Shown in pieces: positions 35,167 to 43,654 of a stretch of 64,000 bases of DNA (position 1 is its first letter; the number at the start of each line of letters is the position of its first letter). The translations under genes and the position numbers were made by a program. The stretch is from contig NZ_CP150096.1 of the NCBI RefSeq assembly GCF_038396765.1, positions 1,285,001 to 1,349,000 of the forward strand, written 5' to 3'. This DNA comes from Chitinophaga caseinilytica (lineage in GTDB: Bacteria > Bacteroidota > Bacteroidia > Chitinophagales > Chitinophagaceae). The notes under the pieces are model-generated. The model was not told the DNA's origin, did no database searches, and saw only the letters and a list, made by a program, of their open reading frames with translations.

Positions 35167-36510
35167 ATGTACAATAAAATGCATTTCCGCTGCGGAGCGG
35201 CCGTGGCCCTTTTGTTGGGCGGCCTTCCGCTGGCCGGTAAAGCCCAGTTCTCGATCGCGGCGCAGCTCCGCACGCGCACCGAGTACCGCAACGGGCAGGG
35301 AGCGCCGCTACCGCGCTCCGCCAAACCGGCGTTCTTCACTTCGCAACGTACCCGTCTTTCGGCGGGGTTTACTTCGAACCGCCTCAAATTCGGATTGTCT
35401 GTGCAAGACGTCCGGGTTTGGGGCCAGGATGTTTCTACCATCAACAAAATCAGTACGGTCGATAATAATGGGCTAATGGTCCATGAGGCATGGGCGGAGG
35501 TACGGCTCACCGATACCGCGGCTGTCCACAACTTCAGCCTGAAAGTAGGCCGGCAGGAATTGAATTATGACGACGGGCGGCTGCTGGGGAATCTCGACTG
35601 GCTGCAACAGGCCCGCCGGCACGATGCGCTCCTGTTCCGCTACGCTTCCGGCGGCTGGACGGCCGATGCGGGTTTCGCATTTAACCAGAACCGCGAAGTC
35701 GCCGCTGGAACGCTTTACAACGGCACGCCTCCGGGCGCGTACGCCGCCAATACCAACGGAGGCGCCATGTACAAGGGATTACAATTCCTGCACGTTTCCC
35801 GGAAAAACGCGAACGGCCAGGTTTCCCTGCTCGCCATGGCAGACCAGTTCCCGCGGTACCACGTAGACACGGTGGAACTGAAGCCCGTCAAAACCTGGGA
35901 CGCAGGTGTGCATGCGCGCTTCACGGCGGCGGTTTTCGCGCAACAGGTGTTTGGGAAAATTTCGTTGACCGGAAACGTCGCCTACCAGGGCGGTAAATAT
36001 GCGGACGGCGGAAAAGTGGATGGATGGCTGCTGTCCGGGCAGGCGTTGTATGCCGTTACGCCGAAGCTCAAGGCTGGACTGGGCGCGGATTACACGACGG
36101 GTGGAAAATCGTCCGGCGCGTCGAAGGCTTTTGATCCCTTGTACGGTACGCCGCACAAATTCTGGGGGCACATGGATTATTACTACGCCGGCAGCACGTT
36201 CGGCGCCACCGGTTTGCAGGATTATTATCTCCGCTTTCTCTTCAAACCCGGCGCGAAATGGGCGCTCCAGGCCGACGGGCACCGTTTCCTGGCCGCCAGC
36301 GACTTTGCCGGGCCGGGCCGCGATTTCGGATGGGAGGCGGATGTAAACGCCAATTTTGCCCTCACGCCCACGATCGGTTTCGAAGCGGGTTACAGCTATT
36401 ATCGCAGCACATCCGCGCTGGCCGCAGCGAAGCGGGTGGCGAACGCTGCGCGTAGCAACCAGTGGGCCTATCTCATGATCAATATCAAACCTTCCTTCCT
36501 CCTGAAATAA
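35167..36510 (+). CDS. Alginate-export-family outer-membrane porin
   Basis: The protein begins with a signal peptide (MYNKMHFRCGAAVALLLGGLPLAGKAQ). A beta barrel follows, with the family's repeated LRTRTEYRNGQG, QRTRLSAGF, DVRVWGQD, ALHE-like EAWAEVRL and KVGRQELNYDDGRLLG motifs. Many members are substrate-specific porins. The frame is open from a GTG at 35134; the ATG at 35167 (or 35179) starts directly at the signal peptide. Lying between nirD and the formate/nitrite channel, it probably brings nitrite or nitrate across the outer membrane. That role is inferred from context only. Confidence 0.78.
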   Translation: MYNKMHFRCGAAVALLLGGLPLAGKAQFSIAAQLRTRTEYRNGQGAPLPRSAKPAFFTSQRTRLSAGFTSNRLKFGLSVQDVRVWGQDVSTINKISTVDNNGLMVHEAWAEVRLTDTAAVHNFSLKVGRQELNYDDGRLLGNLDWLQQARRHDALLFRYASGGWTADAGFAFNQNREVAAGTLYNGTPPGAYAANTNGGAMYKGLQFLHVSRKNANGQVSLLAMADQFPRYHVDTVELKPVKTWDAGVHARFTAAVFAQQVFGKISLTGNVAYQGGKYADGGKVDGWLLSGQALYAVTPKLKAGLGADYTTGGKSSGASKAFDPLYGTPHKFWGHMDYYYAGSTFGATGLQDYYLRFLFKPGAKWALQADGHRFLAASDFAGPGRDFGWEADVNANFALTPTIGFEAGYSYYRSTSALAAAKRVANAARSNQWAYLMINIKPSFLLK

Positions 36511-36537
36511 ATTTTTCATCACCTTAAATCTTCTACA

Positions 36538-37401
36538 ATGGACTATAAAAAACCTGCCGAAGTAGCCGGCGCCATGATCCAGGCCGGTATCGACAAAACC
36601 CGCATGAGCACGACCGACATGATCGTGAAAGGCATCCTTTCCGGTGCGATCCTCGGTTTCGGCACCACCTTCGCGCTCACGGCCACCGTGCAAACGAGCC
36701 TCCCGCTCATCGGCGCGGCCATCTTTCCCGCATGTTTCATCATCGTGGTATTGCTGGGGTATGAACTGGTGACGGGGAACTTTGCGGTGATGTCGCTTTC
36801 CTGGTTCGCCGGACAAATTTCCCTGAAGCAGCTCGGCAAAAACTGGGCGATCGTGTACCTCGCCAATCTCGCCGGTGGATTGCTGTACGCAGGGCTTTTC
36901 TGGGCGTCGCTCACGCAGTTCGGGAATGTGGACGGCGGTGCGCTGGGAAAAATGATTTCCAATATCGCCGTGGCCAAAACCACCGGCTACGGGCAATTCG
37001 GCGCTGCCGGGATGATGACGGTTTTTGTGAAAGGGATTTTGTGTAACTGGATGGTGACGCTGGGCGTGGTGATGGCCATGACGTCCAGTTCCACACTGGG
37101 TAAGATCCTGGCGGCCTGGTTGCCGATCTTTATCTTCTTTGCGCAGGGTTTCGAGCACGCGGTGGTGAACATGTTCGTGATCCCGGCGGGTATTTTCATG
37201 GGCGCGCCGGTTTCCGTGGGCCAATGGTGGTGGCTGAACCAGATTCCCGTAACGCTGGGCAACATTGCCGGCGGCGTAATTTTCACGGCATTGACGCTAC
37301 ACCTCATGCATGGCAAACGGCGGAAAGAAGTTCCTGCAGCAACGGCGGGGAGCAGCTCCCGTGCGGAGGTGGCAACGGAGAGCGCGCCCGCTTTGCAATG
37401 A
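36538..37401 (+). CDS. Formate/nitrite transporter (FNT) family channel
   Basis: A 287-residue membrane protein with six FNT helices. The conserved CFIIVVLLGYELVTGNFAVM and the NMFVIPAGIFMGAPVSV segments are characteristic, as is the family's LCNWMVTLGVVMA helix. FNT proteins carry formate, nitrite or hydrosulfide. Next to nirB/nirD this is best read as a nitrite channel (NirC role). Its stop abuts the convergent receptor stop with no gap, so no terminator separates them. Confidence 0.92.
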   Translation: MDYKKPAEVAGAMIQAGIDKTRMSTTDMIVKGILSGAILGFGTTFALTATVQTSLPLIGAAIFPACFIIVVLLGYELVTGNFAVMSLSWFAGQISLKQLGKNWAIVYLANLAGGLLYAGLFWASLTQFGNVDGGALGKMISNIAVAKTTGYGQFGAAGMMTVFVKGILCNWMVTLGVVMAMTSSSTLGKILAAWLPIFIFFAQGFEHAVVNMFVIPAGIFMGAPVSVGQWWWLNQIPVTLGNIAGGVIFTALTLHLMHGKRRKEVPAATAGSSSRAEVATESAPALQ

Positions 37402-39546
37402 TCAGTTTTTGTCTTTTTTCCGGAAGAAATGCCACTCAGCGCCGGCCATGAACACACGGCCGGGCTGCGATGGCATCAGGTAATCCGTATAACCGGTGAG
37501 GTTATCGGCGCTCACATGGAGTGTAAGCCTTTTCTGCAGCAGCGTTTTCTGTACGCTGAAGTATAATAACGTATATCCTTTCACGAACACGTCGTATTGA
37601 TCGATATATCCATTGTTGTCGACATCCAGGAAGCCGTATTTGCCTCTGTAAGTTCCACGAAATGAAGCGCCGAGCCCCCAGCGCGGATGTGCCCACGAAG
37701 CCTGCAGGCTGCCCATGTGGCGGCTGCGGTTGGGCAATCCGAAATAGTCTTTCGTAGTAGCAGCGCGGATGCCGTCTGGCGTGCGCACGGATTTGTAGCG
37801 TTGGGATTTCTGGCGGATGGAGTCGGTTACGGCCGGATTGCGTGCGTCCAGCAGCTGGTAGCCGGCGGATAATTGCAGGTTTGGCGTGATGGAGAATTTC
37901 CATCCCGCTTCCACGCCCCGCATCACCACCCGGTCGATGTTGATGTAGGAAAACAATTGCTGGCCGTTCCGCATGATGCCGACCTGTTCGGTATTGATGA
38001 GATTTTTTAACCGGTGATGGAAAGCGCCGGCCTGCCATTCCATCCTGCTTCCCGTGTTCACCGTAATGCCGGCGTTGACGGACGTGGAGGTTTCGGGCTC
38101 CAGGTGCCTGACCTCCGACGCGTTGTCCCAGATTTGCGCGATGGTGCCGGCGGCTTTCAGTTGCGCGGCTTTTTCCGCGAAATTATGCGCCCCGATCACC
38201 GTATAGCCTTGCTGGATGTTGGTAAACACCTGGTACATCTGCGCGTAGGTCGGCGGTTTGAAACCATTGCCCAGGGAAGCGCGCAGCGAAAGCCAGCTGG
38301 TAGGGCTGTATCGCGCGCCGGCGCTGAGGTTCAGCCGTCCACCGTAGTCGGAGTTGCCATCGTACCGGAGGCCTGCCGTGAGCCGGAATGTTTCGGTGGA
38401 AGCGAATTCGCCCTGCAGGTATGCGAAATATCCGCTCATGATATTCCGGATGTCCGATCCCGTATTGCGGTACGATTGCCTGTCGCCGCCCATGCCGCCG
38501 AGAAACGTGACCGGCAGCTTATCCGGCCGGGTTTCCGCCTGCACTTCCAGCCGGTGTATCTGCTGGAAGAAATCGTTTTCCTGGAGGATGCGCCCGTTTT
38601 CCTGGAGCGTCACGGTTTGGCGGGTATCGTAACCCGTGTAGTAATACCTGGCCAGCAGCGTGGTGCCGGGCGATGCCTGGTGGCGAAGGTTCAGGCCGGC
38701 GTTGAGGTCTTGCTCGCGGAGGTGGTCGTTGAATGGTTGCGCGCCGTACGACCGGAACATGTCCGACGTTCTGCCGGCCGCCCGCACGCGCGCCTGCAGC
38801 GAGGTGCGGTCGCTGAACCGCCACTGGCCGCGTGCCTGGCCGGAAAAGCTCGTGTATGGCGGAGAAGTTTTCCCTGCCTTGAGGTATTGGGAGTTGGCGT
38901 TGAAGCCGTCCGTTTTGTAAAAGTTACCCGAAAGGGAAACGAAGCCTTTATTGTGTTTGAAGGGAGCCTCCGCGCTGGCGTTCGCATCCGTGGTCCGGTA
39001 TGTCCCGGACCGGAGGCCTGCCGTGGCTTGTGCTTTCCGGACCGCCTGGCGGGTGATGATGTTGATGACGCCGCCCAGTGCTTCCGAGCCGTATAAACTG
39101 CTCGCCGCTCCTTTGATCACTTCGATCCGTTCCACATCGCCCACACCGATGCGCGAAAGGTCGAAATTGCCCGCGAGTCGCCCCGTCATGGGTTGCCCGT
39201 CGATCAGGATGAGCACATATTCCGAACTGAACCCCTGCAACTGGATCCCCACGCTGCGGTTGCCGCTCCCGAGATCGGGGACGATGGCCATGCCGGTCTG
39301 TTCGCGCAGCACTTCATCGAGCCGGCGGCTGCCCGCCAGTTGAATGGATTGGCGGGAAATAACGAGCGTAGGCGCGGTTTGCCGGCCGATGGTGATGAGA
39401 TCGTCCGATTTGCGGTGGGAGTTTTCCGTGACTTCGTGGGTACGCAGCGTGCGCACGGCCGGCGTGGAGTCGGCGCGCGGGCCCTGTGCGGCTGCGGCGG
39501 CGCATGCCAGGAGGAACGGGAGCAGGAGGGATCGCTGAATAGGCAT
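37402..39546 (-). CDS. TonB-dependent receptor, probable heme or metal-complex uptake
   Basis: A 714-residue outer-membrane receptor. A signal peptide (MPIQRSLLLPFLLACAAAAAQG) precedes the plug, with LDEVLREQTGMAIVPDL, VQLQGFSSEYVLILIDGQP-like (here GIQLQGFSSEYVLILIDGQP) and VERIEVIKGAASSLYGSEALGGVINIITR. It resembles BtuB/HmuR-type receptors. The barrel has SLGNGFKPPTYAQMYQVF, similar to the FRAP-box region of heme receptors, and a nearby histidine in GAHNF. It ends with an aromatic residue region (MAGAEWHFFRKK). Adjacent IsdG-like and HmuY-like genes support heme as substrate. Confidence 0.85.
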   Translation of the reverse strand: MPIQRSLLLPFLLACAAAAAQGPRADSTPAVRTLRTHEVTENSHRKSDDLITIGRQTAPTLVISRQSIQLAGSRRLDEVLREQTGMAIVPDLGSGNRSVGIQLQGFSSEYVLILIDGQPMTGRLAGNFDLSRIGVGDVERIEVIKGAASSLYGSEALGGVINIITRQAVRKAQATAGLRSGTYRTTDANASAEAPFKHNKGFVSLSGNFYKTDGFNANSQYLKAGKTSPPYTSFSGQARGQWRFSDRTSLQARVRAAGRTSDMFRSYGAQPFNDHLREQDLNAGLNLRHQASPGTTLLARYYYTGYDTRQTVTLQENGRILQENDFFQQIHRLEVQAETRPDKLPVTFLGGMGGDRQSYRNTGSDIRNIMSGYFAYLQGEFASTETFRLTAGLRYDGNSDYGGRLNLSAGARYSPTSWLSLRASLGNGFKPPTYAQMYQVFTNIQQGYTVIGAHNFAEKAAQLKAAGTIAQIWDNASEVRHLEPETSTSVNAGITVNTGSRMEWQAGAFHHRLKNLINTEQVGIMRNGQQLFSYINIDRVVMRGVEAGWKFSITPNLQLSAGYQLLDARNPAVTDSIRQKSQRYKSVRTPDGIRAATTKDYFGLPNRSRHMGSLQASWAHPRWGLGASFRGTYRGKYGFLDVDNNGYIDQYDVFVKGYTLLYFSVQKTLLQKRLTLHVSADNLTGYTDYLMPSQPGRVFMAGAEWHFFRKKDKN

Positions 39547-39774
39547 ATCGTGCGCAAAGGTCGGGCTGAAGATTGACCGGCGGCGGAGAAAGGGTTACCC
39601 GGGGCGGAGGTTTTTCGCTCATCCCCGGAAAAAGTTTTACCATATCCGGAAATTCAACATCGAAGAATGGCGCAACCACGCGGGTTTTCCCGATCCGATC
39701 ATTGGCCGTTCCCGATTGCGGGCCATTTTCCTGGCAGGATGGTTTAATATTGCGGGATCCAGCCAATTCTCCAT
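39547..39774. promoter_or_regulatory. Divergent promoter region between the receptor and AraC genes
   Basis: This 228-base gap must hold both promoters. No Fur-like palindrome or TAnnTTTG element stands out clearly. It is GC-rich near the receptor start and more mixed near the AraC gene. Confidence 0.4.
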
Positions 39775-40752
39775 TTGCCTGCACAACCCGTACATATCAT
39801 CCCATCCTGCCGGTTCGACATCCGCAACACCGGCCAGTTCCGTGAACGCCGCCGCGAGCTCGCGGAAGACGGCCACACCGGCTCCGTGTTCGAAATGCTG
39901 AGCCCGGACGGGATCAATTTCGGGTATTACAATCTCCGCTCGCGCAATGCCGGCGAGATCGTTATCCGCAACACCACGCCGTTTTTCCAGATGAGTTACA
40001 CGGTCAGCGGCACCAAAAGCTATTCCGCTCACGGCGGAACGGGCAAGCTCGCATCGCTGGACCGCCATCAATACAACTACCTTTTCTTCCCCGAAGACGA
40101 CATCCACATGCAATGGCCCGCCCATGAGCAGCTGGAGATCTTCGAACTGGGCGTGAGCCCCGACCTGGTGTTGCAGGCCATGCCGCAGGAACATCCGCTT
40201 TACCCGGTTTTTTCCGGCAGTATCGAACGGAACGAGGCCGCGGCCATCAGCGCCGTGAACCTTCCGCTGCAATCATCCATCAGCACGATCCTGTACGATA
40301 TGCTGCATTGCCCGCTGGAAGGGCGTTACAAGCAACTGTTCCTGAAAGCGAAAACCATCGAGCTGCTGGCCATCCAATTGGCGCAATACGAGCAGATGGC
40401 CGGCGTTCGCCCCAGCGAAAACACGCGGTCGCTCCGGAAAGAAGATGTGGAAAGGATGCACCTGGCCCGGGAAATCATCGCGTCGAACATCCACAGCCCT
40501 TGTACGCTGATCGACCTCGCGCACCAGGTGGGCACGAACGACGCCTATCTGAAAAGTCATTTCAAACAGGTGTTCGGCACTACCGTGTACGGTTATCTGC
40601 AGGGTATCAAGATGGCGCATGCGCGGGAATTGCTGGGGCAGGGAAAGCAGGTCTCTGAAGTGGCGTACCTGTCGGGTTACAAGCATACCGCGCATTTCAC
40701 GCGGGCGTTCAAAAAATATTTCGGCTACGCGCCGGGGCGGATCAAAGGCTGA
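39775..40752 (+). CDS. AraC-family transcriptional regulator
   Basis: A 325-residue protein with a sensor part at the N-terminus and an AraC-type double helix-turn-helix over residues about 225-325 (LARE IIASNIHSPCTLIDLAHQ, YLKSHFKQVFGTTVYGYLQ, then VSEVAYLSGYKHTAHFTRAFKKYFGYAPG). The frame starts at a TTG; no ATG is found until well inside the sensor part, so TTG 39775 is the best start. It is transcribed away from the TonB-dependent receptor and resembles PchR/RhaS-type regulators that control iron-compound uptake. Confidence 0.85.
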   Translation: MPAQPVHIIPSCRFDIRNTGQFRERRRELAEDGHTGSVFEMLSPDGINFGYYNLRSRNAGEIVIRNTTPFFQMSYTVSGTKSYSAHGGTGKLASLDRHQYNYLFFPEDDIHMQWPAHEQLEIFELGVSPDLVLQAMPQEHPLYPVFSGSIERNEAAAISAVNLPLQSSISTILYDMLHCPLEGRYKQLFLKAKTIELLAIQLAQYEQMAGVRPSENTRSLRKEDVERMHLAREIIASNIHSPCTLIDLAHQVGTNDAYLKSHFKQVFGTTVYGYLQGIKMAHARELLGQGKQVSEVAYLSGYKHTAHFTRAFKKYFGYAPGRIKG

Positions 40753-40834
40753 CCCGGAAATGGGAAAGCCGCGAAACGGAGGCAATGGGGATCCTCCGCC
40801 ACGCGGCGTTCCGGCAGTTGCGGAAAGTACCGGC

Positions 40835-40957
40835 TCAGGTGGCCAGCCAGTAAAAGATGGCGAGCCAAACGAGACCCTTCACGAGGAAGAAAACGAATCC
40901 CCAGAAGCCCAGTCTTTTCAGCCATTTCAGGATGGCCTCCTTGTTGGGTGCTTTCAT
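40835..40957 (-). CDS. 40-residue single-helix membrane protein
   Basis: A short frame runs from the ATG at 40957 to a TGA at 40835. The peptide starts MKAPNKEAILKWLKRLG, and the second half is one hydrophobic helix rich in Phe, Trp and Leu (FWGFVFFLVKGLVWLAIF). A basic amphipathic N-terminus followed by a helix with an internal lysine fits a family of small membrane proteins in many bacteria. It sits seven bases after the stop of the IsdG-like gene on the same strand. A stable open frame with such a layout is unlikely by chance in this GC-rich DNA. Function unknown. Confidence 0.65.
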   Translation of the reverse strand: MKAPNKEAILKWLKRLGFWGFVFFLVKGLVWLAIFYWLAT

Positions 40958-40963
40958 GTTCGC

Positions 40964-41293
40964 TTATTCGCTGATGATGCGGTAAATCTTGAAGTCGCTG
41001 GACATAGGAGCCGGGCGCCCCTCCGCTTTGGCTTTGGCCAGCTCGTCGAACCCGCGCTGGTGGCCTGCGGTGAATGCCGGGGATTTCATCCAGTCGCGGA
41101 AAGCCTGTTCCGTTTCCCAATAGCTGACGATCAGGTAGGCGTCTCCCGCTTTCTCCGGGCGCAGCACGTGCATGTTGACGAAACCGGGCATGGTATCTAT
41201 CGCATGGGCGCGGCTGGCGAATAACTGCTCGAAACGATCCTTGAAATCGTCGTTGCAGGTGATGTAGTTGATGGCAACGTAGTGGTTTATCAT
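40964..41293 (-). CDS. IsdG/HmoA-like antibiotic biosynthesis monooxygenase, possible heme oxygenase
   Basis: A 109-residue ferredoxin-like fold protein. YVAINYITC holds a conserved asparagine near the N-terminus; YLIVSYWETEQAFRDW holds the tryptophan, and SPAFTAGHQRG the histidine. These positions match the Asn-Trp-His set of IsdG/HmoA heme-degrading monooxygenases. It would open heme to release iron in the cytoplasm. Position between an AraC regulator and HmuY-like genes supports this, but other ABM activities cannot be ruled out. Confidence 0.8.
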   Translation of the reverse strand: MINHYVAINYITCNDDFKDRFEQLFASRAHAIDTMPGFVNMHVLRPEKAGDAYLIVSYWETEQAFRDWMKSPAFTAGHQRGFDELAKAKAEGRPAPMSSDFKIYRIISE

Positions 41294-41462
41294 GATTTGT
41301 CAGTTTAACGTCATAAAGATACGGGTGTCATCGGATTGTCACGCACCTCCCGCGGAATTTCGCTTACCCGAAACGGAACATTCCCGGAATTCCTGAATAG
41401 GTTGGTCTTTTTCCCGAAGTGGTCAGCAGCTGCCCTCAATTTTGCAGCCTAACCACAGACCA

Positions 41463-42152
41463 ATGAAATTACGAATATTGATCATATTGGCGGGCGTTCT
41501 GCTTGCCGCCTGCGGTAAAGACGGCGACGACAAGCCCACTCCCAAGGGCCCGGCCAGCACCCTCATTTCCGACCTGCAGGCCGATACCGGCGCTTCCGTG
41601 GGGGAGCCGGAAGAGGGAAAGGAACAACGGCCTTTCCAGTCACTCATTTTCAGCTTTTCCACCAAACAATCGCGGCTCATCAAATCGAAAGCCGATTCCA
41701 TCCAATATCTGAAGAATACGGATTGGGACATCGCGTTTACGCAGGAATACAATTCCTACGTGGTGGTGAACAACGGCACCTTTACCGGAACGCCCGGGTC
41801 GGGCGGGCCGGGCAAAGGCGCGATGGTCATCGTCGAGAAGCCGTACGACCAGGTTACCGAAGCGCCGTCTGACGAAACATTCGAGAATAACGGCGTTCAC
41901 GGCGTGGGTTGGGATAGCGGGAACGGGTACGGCTGGTTCTTCTATTCTCTCAGCAATCACATTTGCGTGCCGGTCAAAAACCGCACGTTCGTATTGCGGA
42001 CGGCCGACGGAAAGTACGCCAAACTGGCTTTGCTCAATATTTACAAAGGCAATCCTCCTGTGGTGACGGACCTTTTCTGGCCCGCGCCCTACCTCACTTT
42101 TAAATATTTCGTGCAGACCGACGGGAGCCGCCGGCTGAACACTTCCAACTAA
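41463..42152 (+). CDS. HmuY-family lipoprotein (copy 1)
   Basis: The frame opens at 41442, but the ATG at 41463 gives a clean lipoprotein signal peptide (MKLRILIILAGVLLAAC) with C17. The body has the HmuY-like segments SIQYLKNTDWDIAFTQEYNSYVVVNNGT, GSGGPGKGAM, GWDSGNGYGWFFYS and NRTFVLRTADGKYAKLALLNIYK. HmuY of Porphyromonas gingivalis is a surface heme-binding lipoprotein. The second copy lies eight bases downstream. It is anchored to the outer membrane and likely passes a ligand to the TonB-dependent receptor. Confidence 0.82.
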   Translation: MKLRILIILAGVLLAACGKDGDDKPTPKGPASTLISDLQADTGASVGEPEEGKEQRPFQSLIFSFSTKQSRLIKSKADSIQYLKNTDWDIAFTQEYNSYVVVNNGTFTGTPGSGGPGKGAMVIVEKPYDQVTEAPSDETFENNGVHGVGWDSGNGYGWFFYSLSNHICVPVKNRTFVLRTADGKYAKLALLNIYKGNPPVVTDLFWPAPYLTFKYFVQTDGSRRLNTSN

Positions 42153-42159
42153 CGAAACC

Positions 42160-42930
42160 ATGAAAACAAAACTGCTGAGCCTGCTGGCGATAGTGTTGCT
42201 GGCGGCCTGTTCCAAAGACGACGCGCCCCCGAAGCCCGAAGAGCCGGGCGGCAGCGGCGGCAACCCGGTGAAAACGGGTACCTACCGCGTTGTGAACCTC
42301 GTGGCAGATACCAACGCCACATCCGCCGGAGACGCGGTTTCCCTCTATTACAGCCTCGAAGAGAACAGGGTGATCCCCGCTTCGCAGCGGCAGACCGGGA
42401 ATTGGGACATCGTGTTTTACGGTATTTACAATTCCAGCGTTTATCCCAATAACGGGAACGCCGTGGGCTCGCCGGGGTTCGGCGGACCGGGAAAGGCGGA
42501 GATCGCCGTGATCGTGGACCGCAAGTTCGACGTGGCGTATTATGATACCATTAATTTCAAACCGACGAAACTCCCCATTCCCGCTGCGTTGTGGAGCGAG
42601 GCGTATAATAAAGTGACCGCCGTGCCGACGGGCCTTCGGTTCGTTACGCGCGACATCGGGCTCGATCATTTCCTCGGCGGGTTCGATGGCTGGGGGTATT
42701 ATGATTTCTACGGAAGCCTCTTCCCCGGTAATCCACAGAAGGCGCACGTCGTGTATACGATGCCGCGCGTGATGATCGTCAAAACCCACAAAGGGCGGTA
42801 CGCCAAACTCATCATGGAAAGCATTTACAAAGACAGTCCGGCGAGCCCCGACCGCACCCACAAGCCCGGTTACATCACGTTCCGTTATTCTATCCAGATG
42901 GATGGTTCCACCAACTTAAACATCCCATGA
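42160..42930 (+). CDS. HmuY-family lipoprotein (copy 2)
   Basis: A 256-residue lipoprotein with C17 (MKTKLLSLLAIVLLAAC) followed by an acidic and Gly-rich linker. Shared with copy 1 are the NWDIVFYGIYNSSVYPNN strand, PGFGGPGKAE, WGYYDFYGSL and the final KTHKGRYAKLIMESIYKDSP. It is clearly a diverged duplicate of the previous gene. It overlaps the next gene by four bases (ATGA), so the lipoproteins form one operon. Confidence 0.82.
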   Translation: MKTKLLSLLAIVLLAACSKDDAPPKPEEPGGSGGNPVKTGTYRVVNLVADTNATSAGDAVSLYYSLEENRVIPASQRQTGNWDIVFYGIYNSSVYPNNGNAVGSPGFGGPGKAEIAVIVDRKFDVAYYDTINFKPTKLPIPAALWSEAYNKVTAVPTGLRFVTRDIGLDHFLGGFDGWGYYDFYGSLFPGNPQKAHVVYTMPRVMIVKTHKGRYAKLIMESIYKDSPASPDRTHKPGYITFRYSIQMDGSTNLNIP

Positions 42931-43652
42931 AATACATCTATTCCCTTTTACTGACGGGCGGGCTTTTTGCCTGTACCAGGACGGAAACGATCGACGCCGC
43001 GCCCGAGCCGGCGAACCGCATCGAGTCGTTCCGGATCACCAACGTCCAGGGCGATCCAATCGAAGCGGCCATTTCCGACCGCGACGGTACCATCACCCTT
43101 TACCTGCCTTCCTATCGGCAGCTGACCATCCTGGAACCGGCGATCATGCTGCCTGTGGGCGCCACCATTTCTCCCGCTTCCGGCACATTGGTGGAAGATG
43201 TTTTCGGCGCCATCCGCACCAATCGCAATATCGCGTATACCGTGACGGCGAAAGACGGCAGCAAGCGCGAATACAAACTCCTCATCCGCACCCAGCAGCC
43301 CGATGTTACGCTGGAAGAACTGAGCACGGTGGACGATATCCGGGAGTATACCATCAACACGAAAGATCAATATTCCAATTTCGTCATTTACCTGAAAGGG
43401 ACGGGTTTCCTCGAGAATAATGAATTGATGCGCGTGGCGCCGGTGGATGAATCGGGGAAAGAGCTGCCGGCATTCCTGTTGTCGACCACGCATTTGGGAA
43501 GCCTGTACCAGGTGAGCCCCTACCTCGACCTGTCTGGGCAGCTCAAACCCTTGCTGGACGTGCTCCCGGCCACAGGGTTGTATCGCCTGCGGGTGTATGT
43601 TTATGGCCGCGTGAAAACATTGCAATATCCCATCCGAATCAACAAACAGTAA
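42927..43652 (+). CDS. Uncharacterised lipoprotein, paralogue of the next gene
   Basis: A 241-residue protein with lipobox LFAC (C16). The first domain (RIESFRITN... ITLYLPSYRQLTILEPAIMLPVGATISPASG... NIAYTVTAKDGSKREYKLLI) resembles the DUF5018-like or cadherin-like beta domains common in Bacteroidota surface proteins. The second half (LEELSTVDDI... LYRLRVYVYGRVKTLQYPIRI) may be an IPT-like domain. It shares the first-domain pattern with the protein at 43655. Function unknown; its place between HmuY-like genes suggests a surface partner in uptake. Confidence 0.75.
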   Translation: MKYIYSLLLTGGLFACTRTETIDAAPEPANRIESFRITNVQGDPIEAAISDRDGTITLYLPSYRQLTILEPAIMLPVGATISPASGTLVEDVFGAIRTNRNIAYTVTAKDGSKREYKLLIRTQQPDVTLEELSTVDDIREYTINTKDQYSNFVIYLKGTGFLENNELMRVAPVDESGKELPAFLLSTTHLGSLYQVSPYLDLSGQLKPLLDVLPATGLYRLRVYVYGRVKTLQYPIRINKQ

Positions 43653-43654
43653 AA

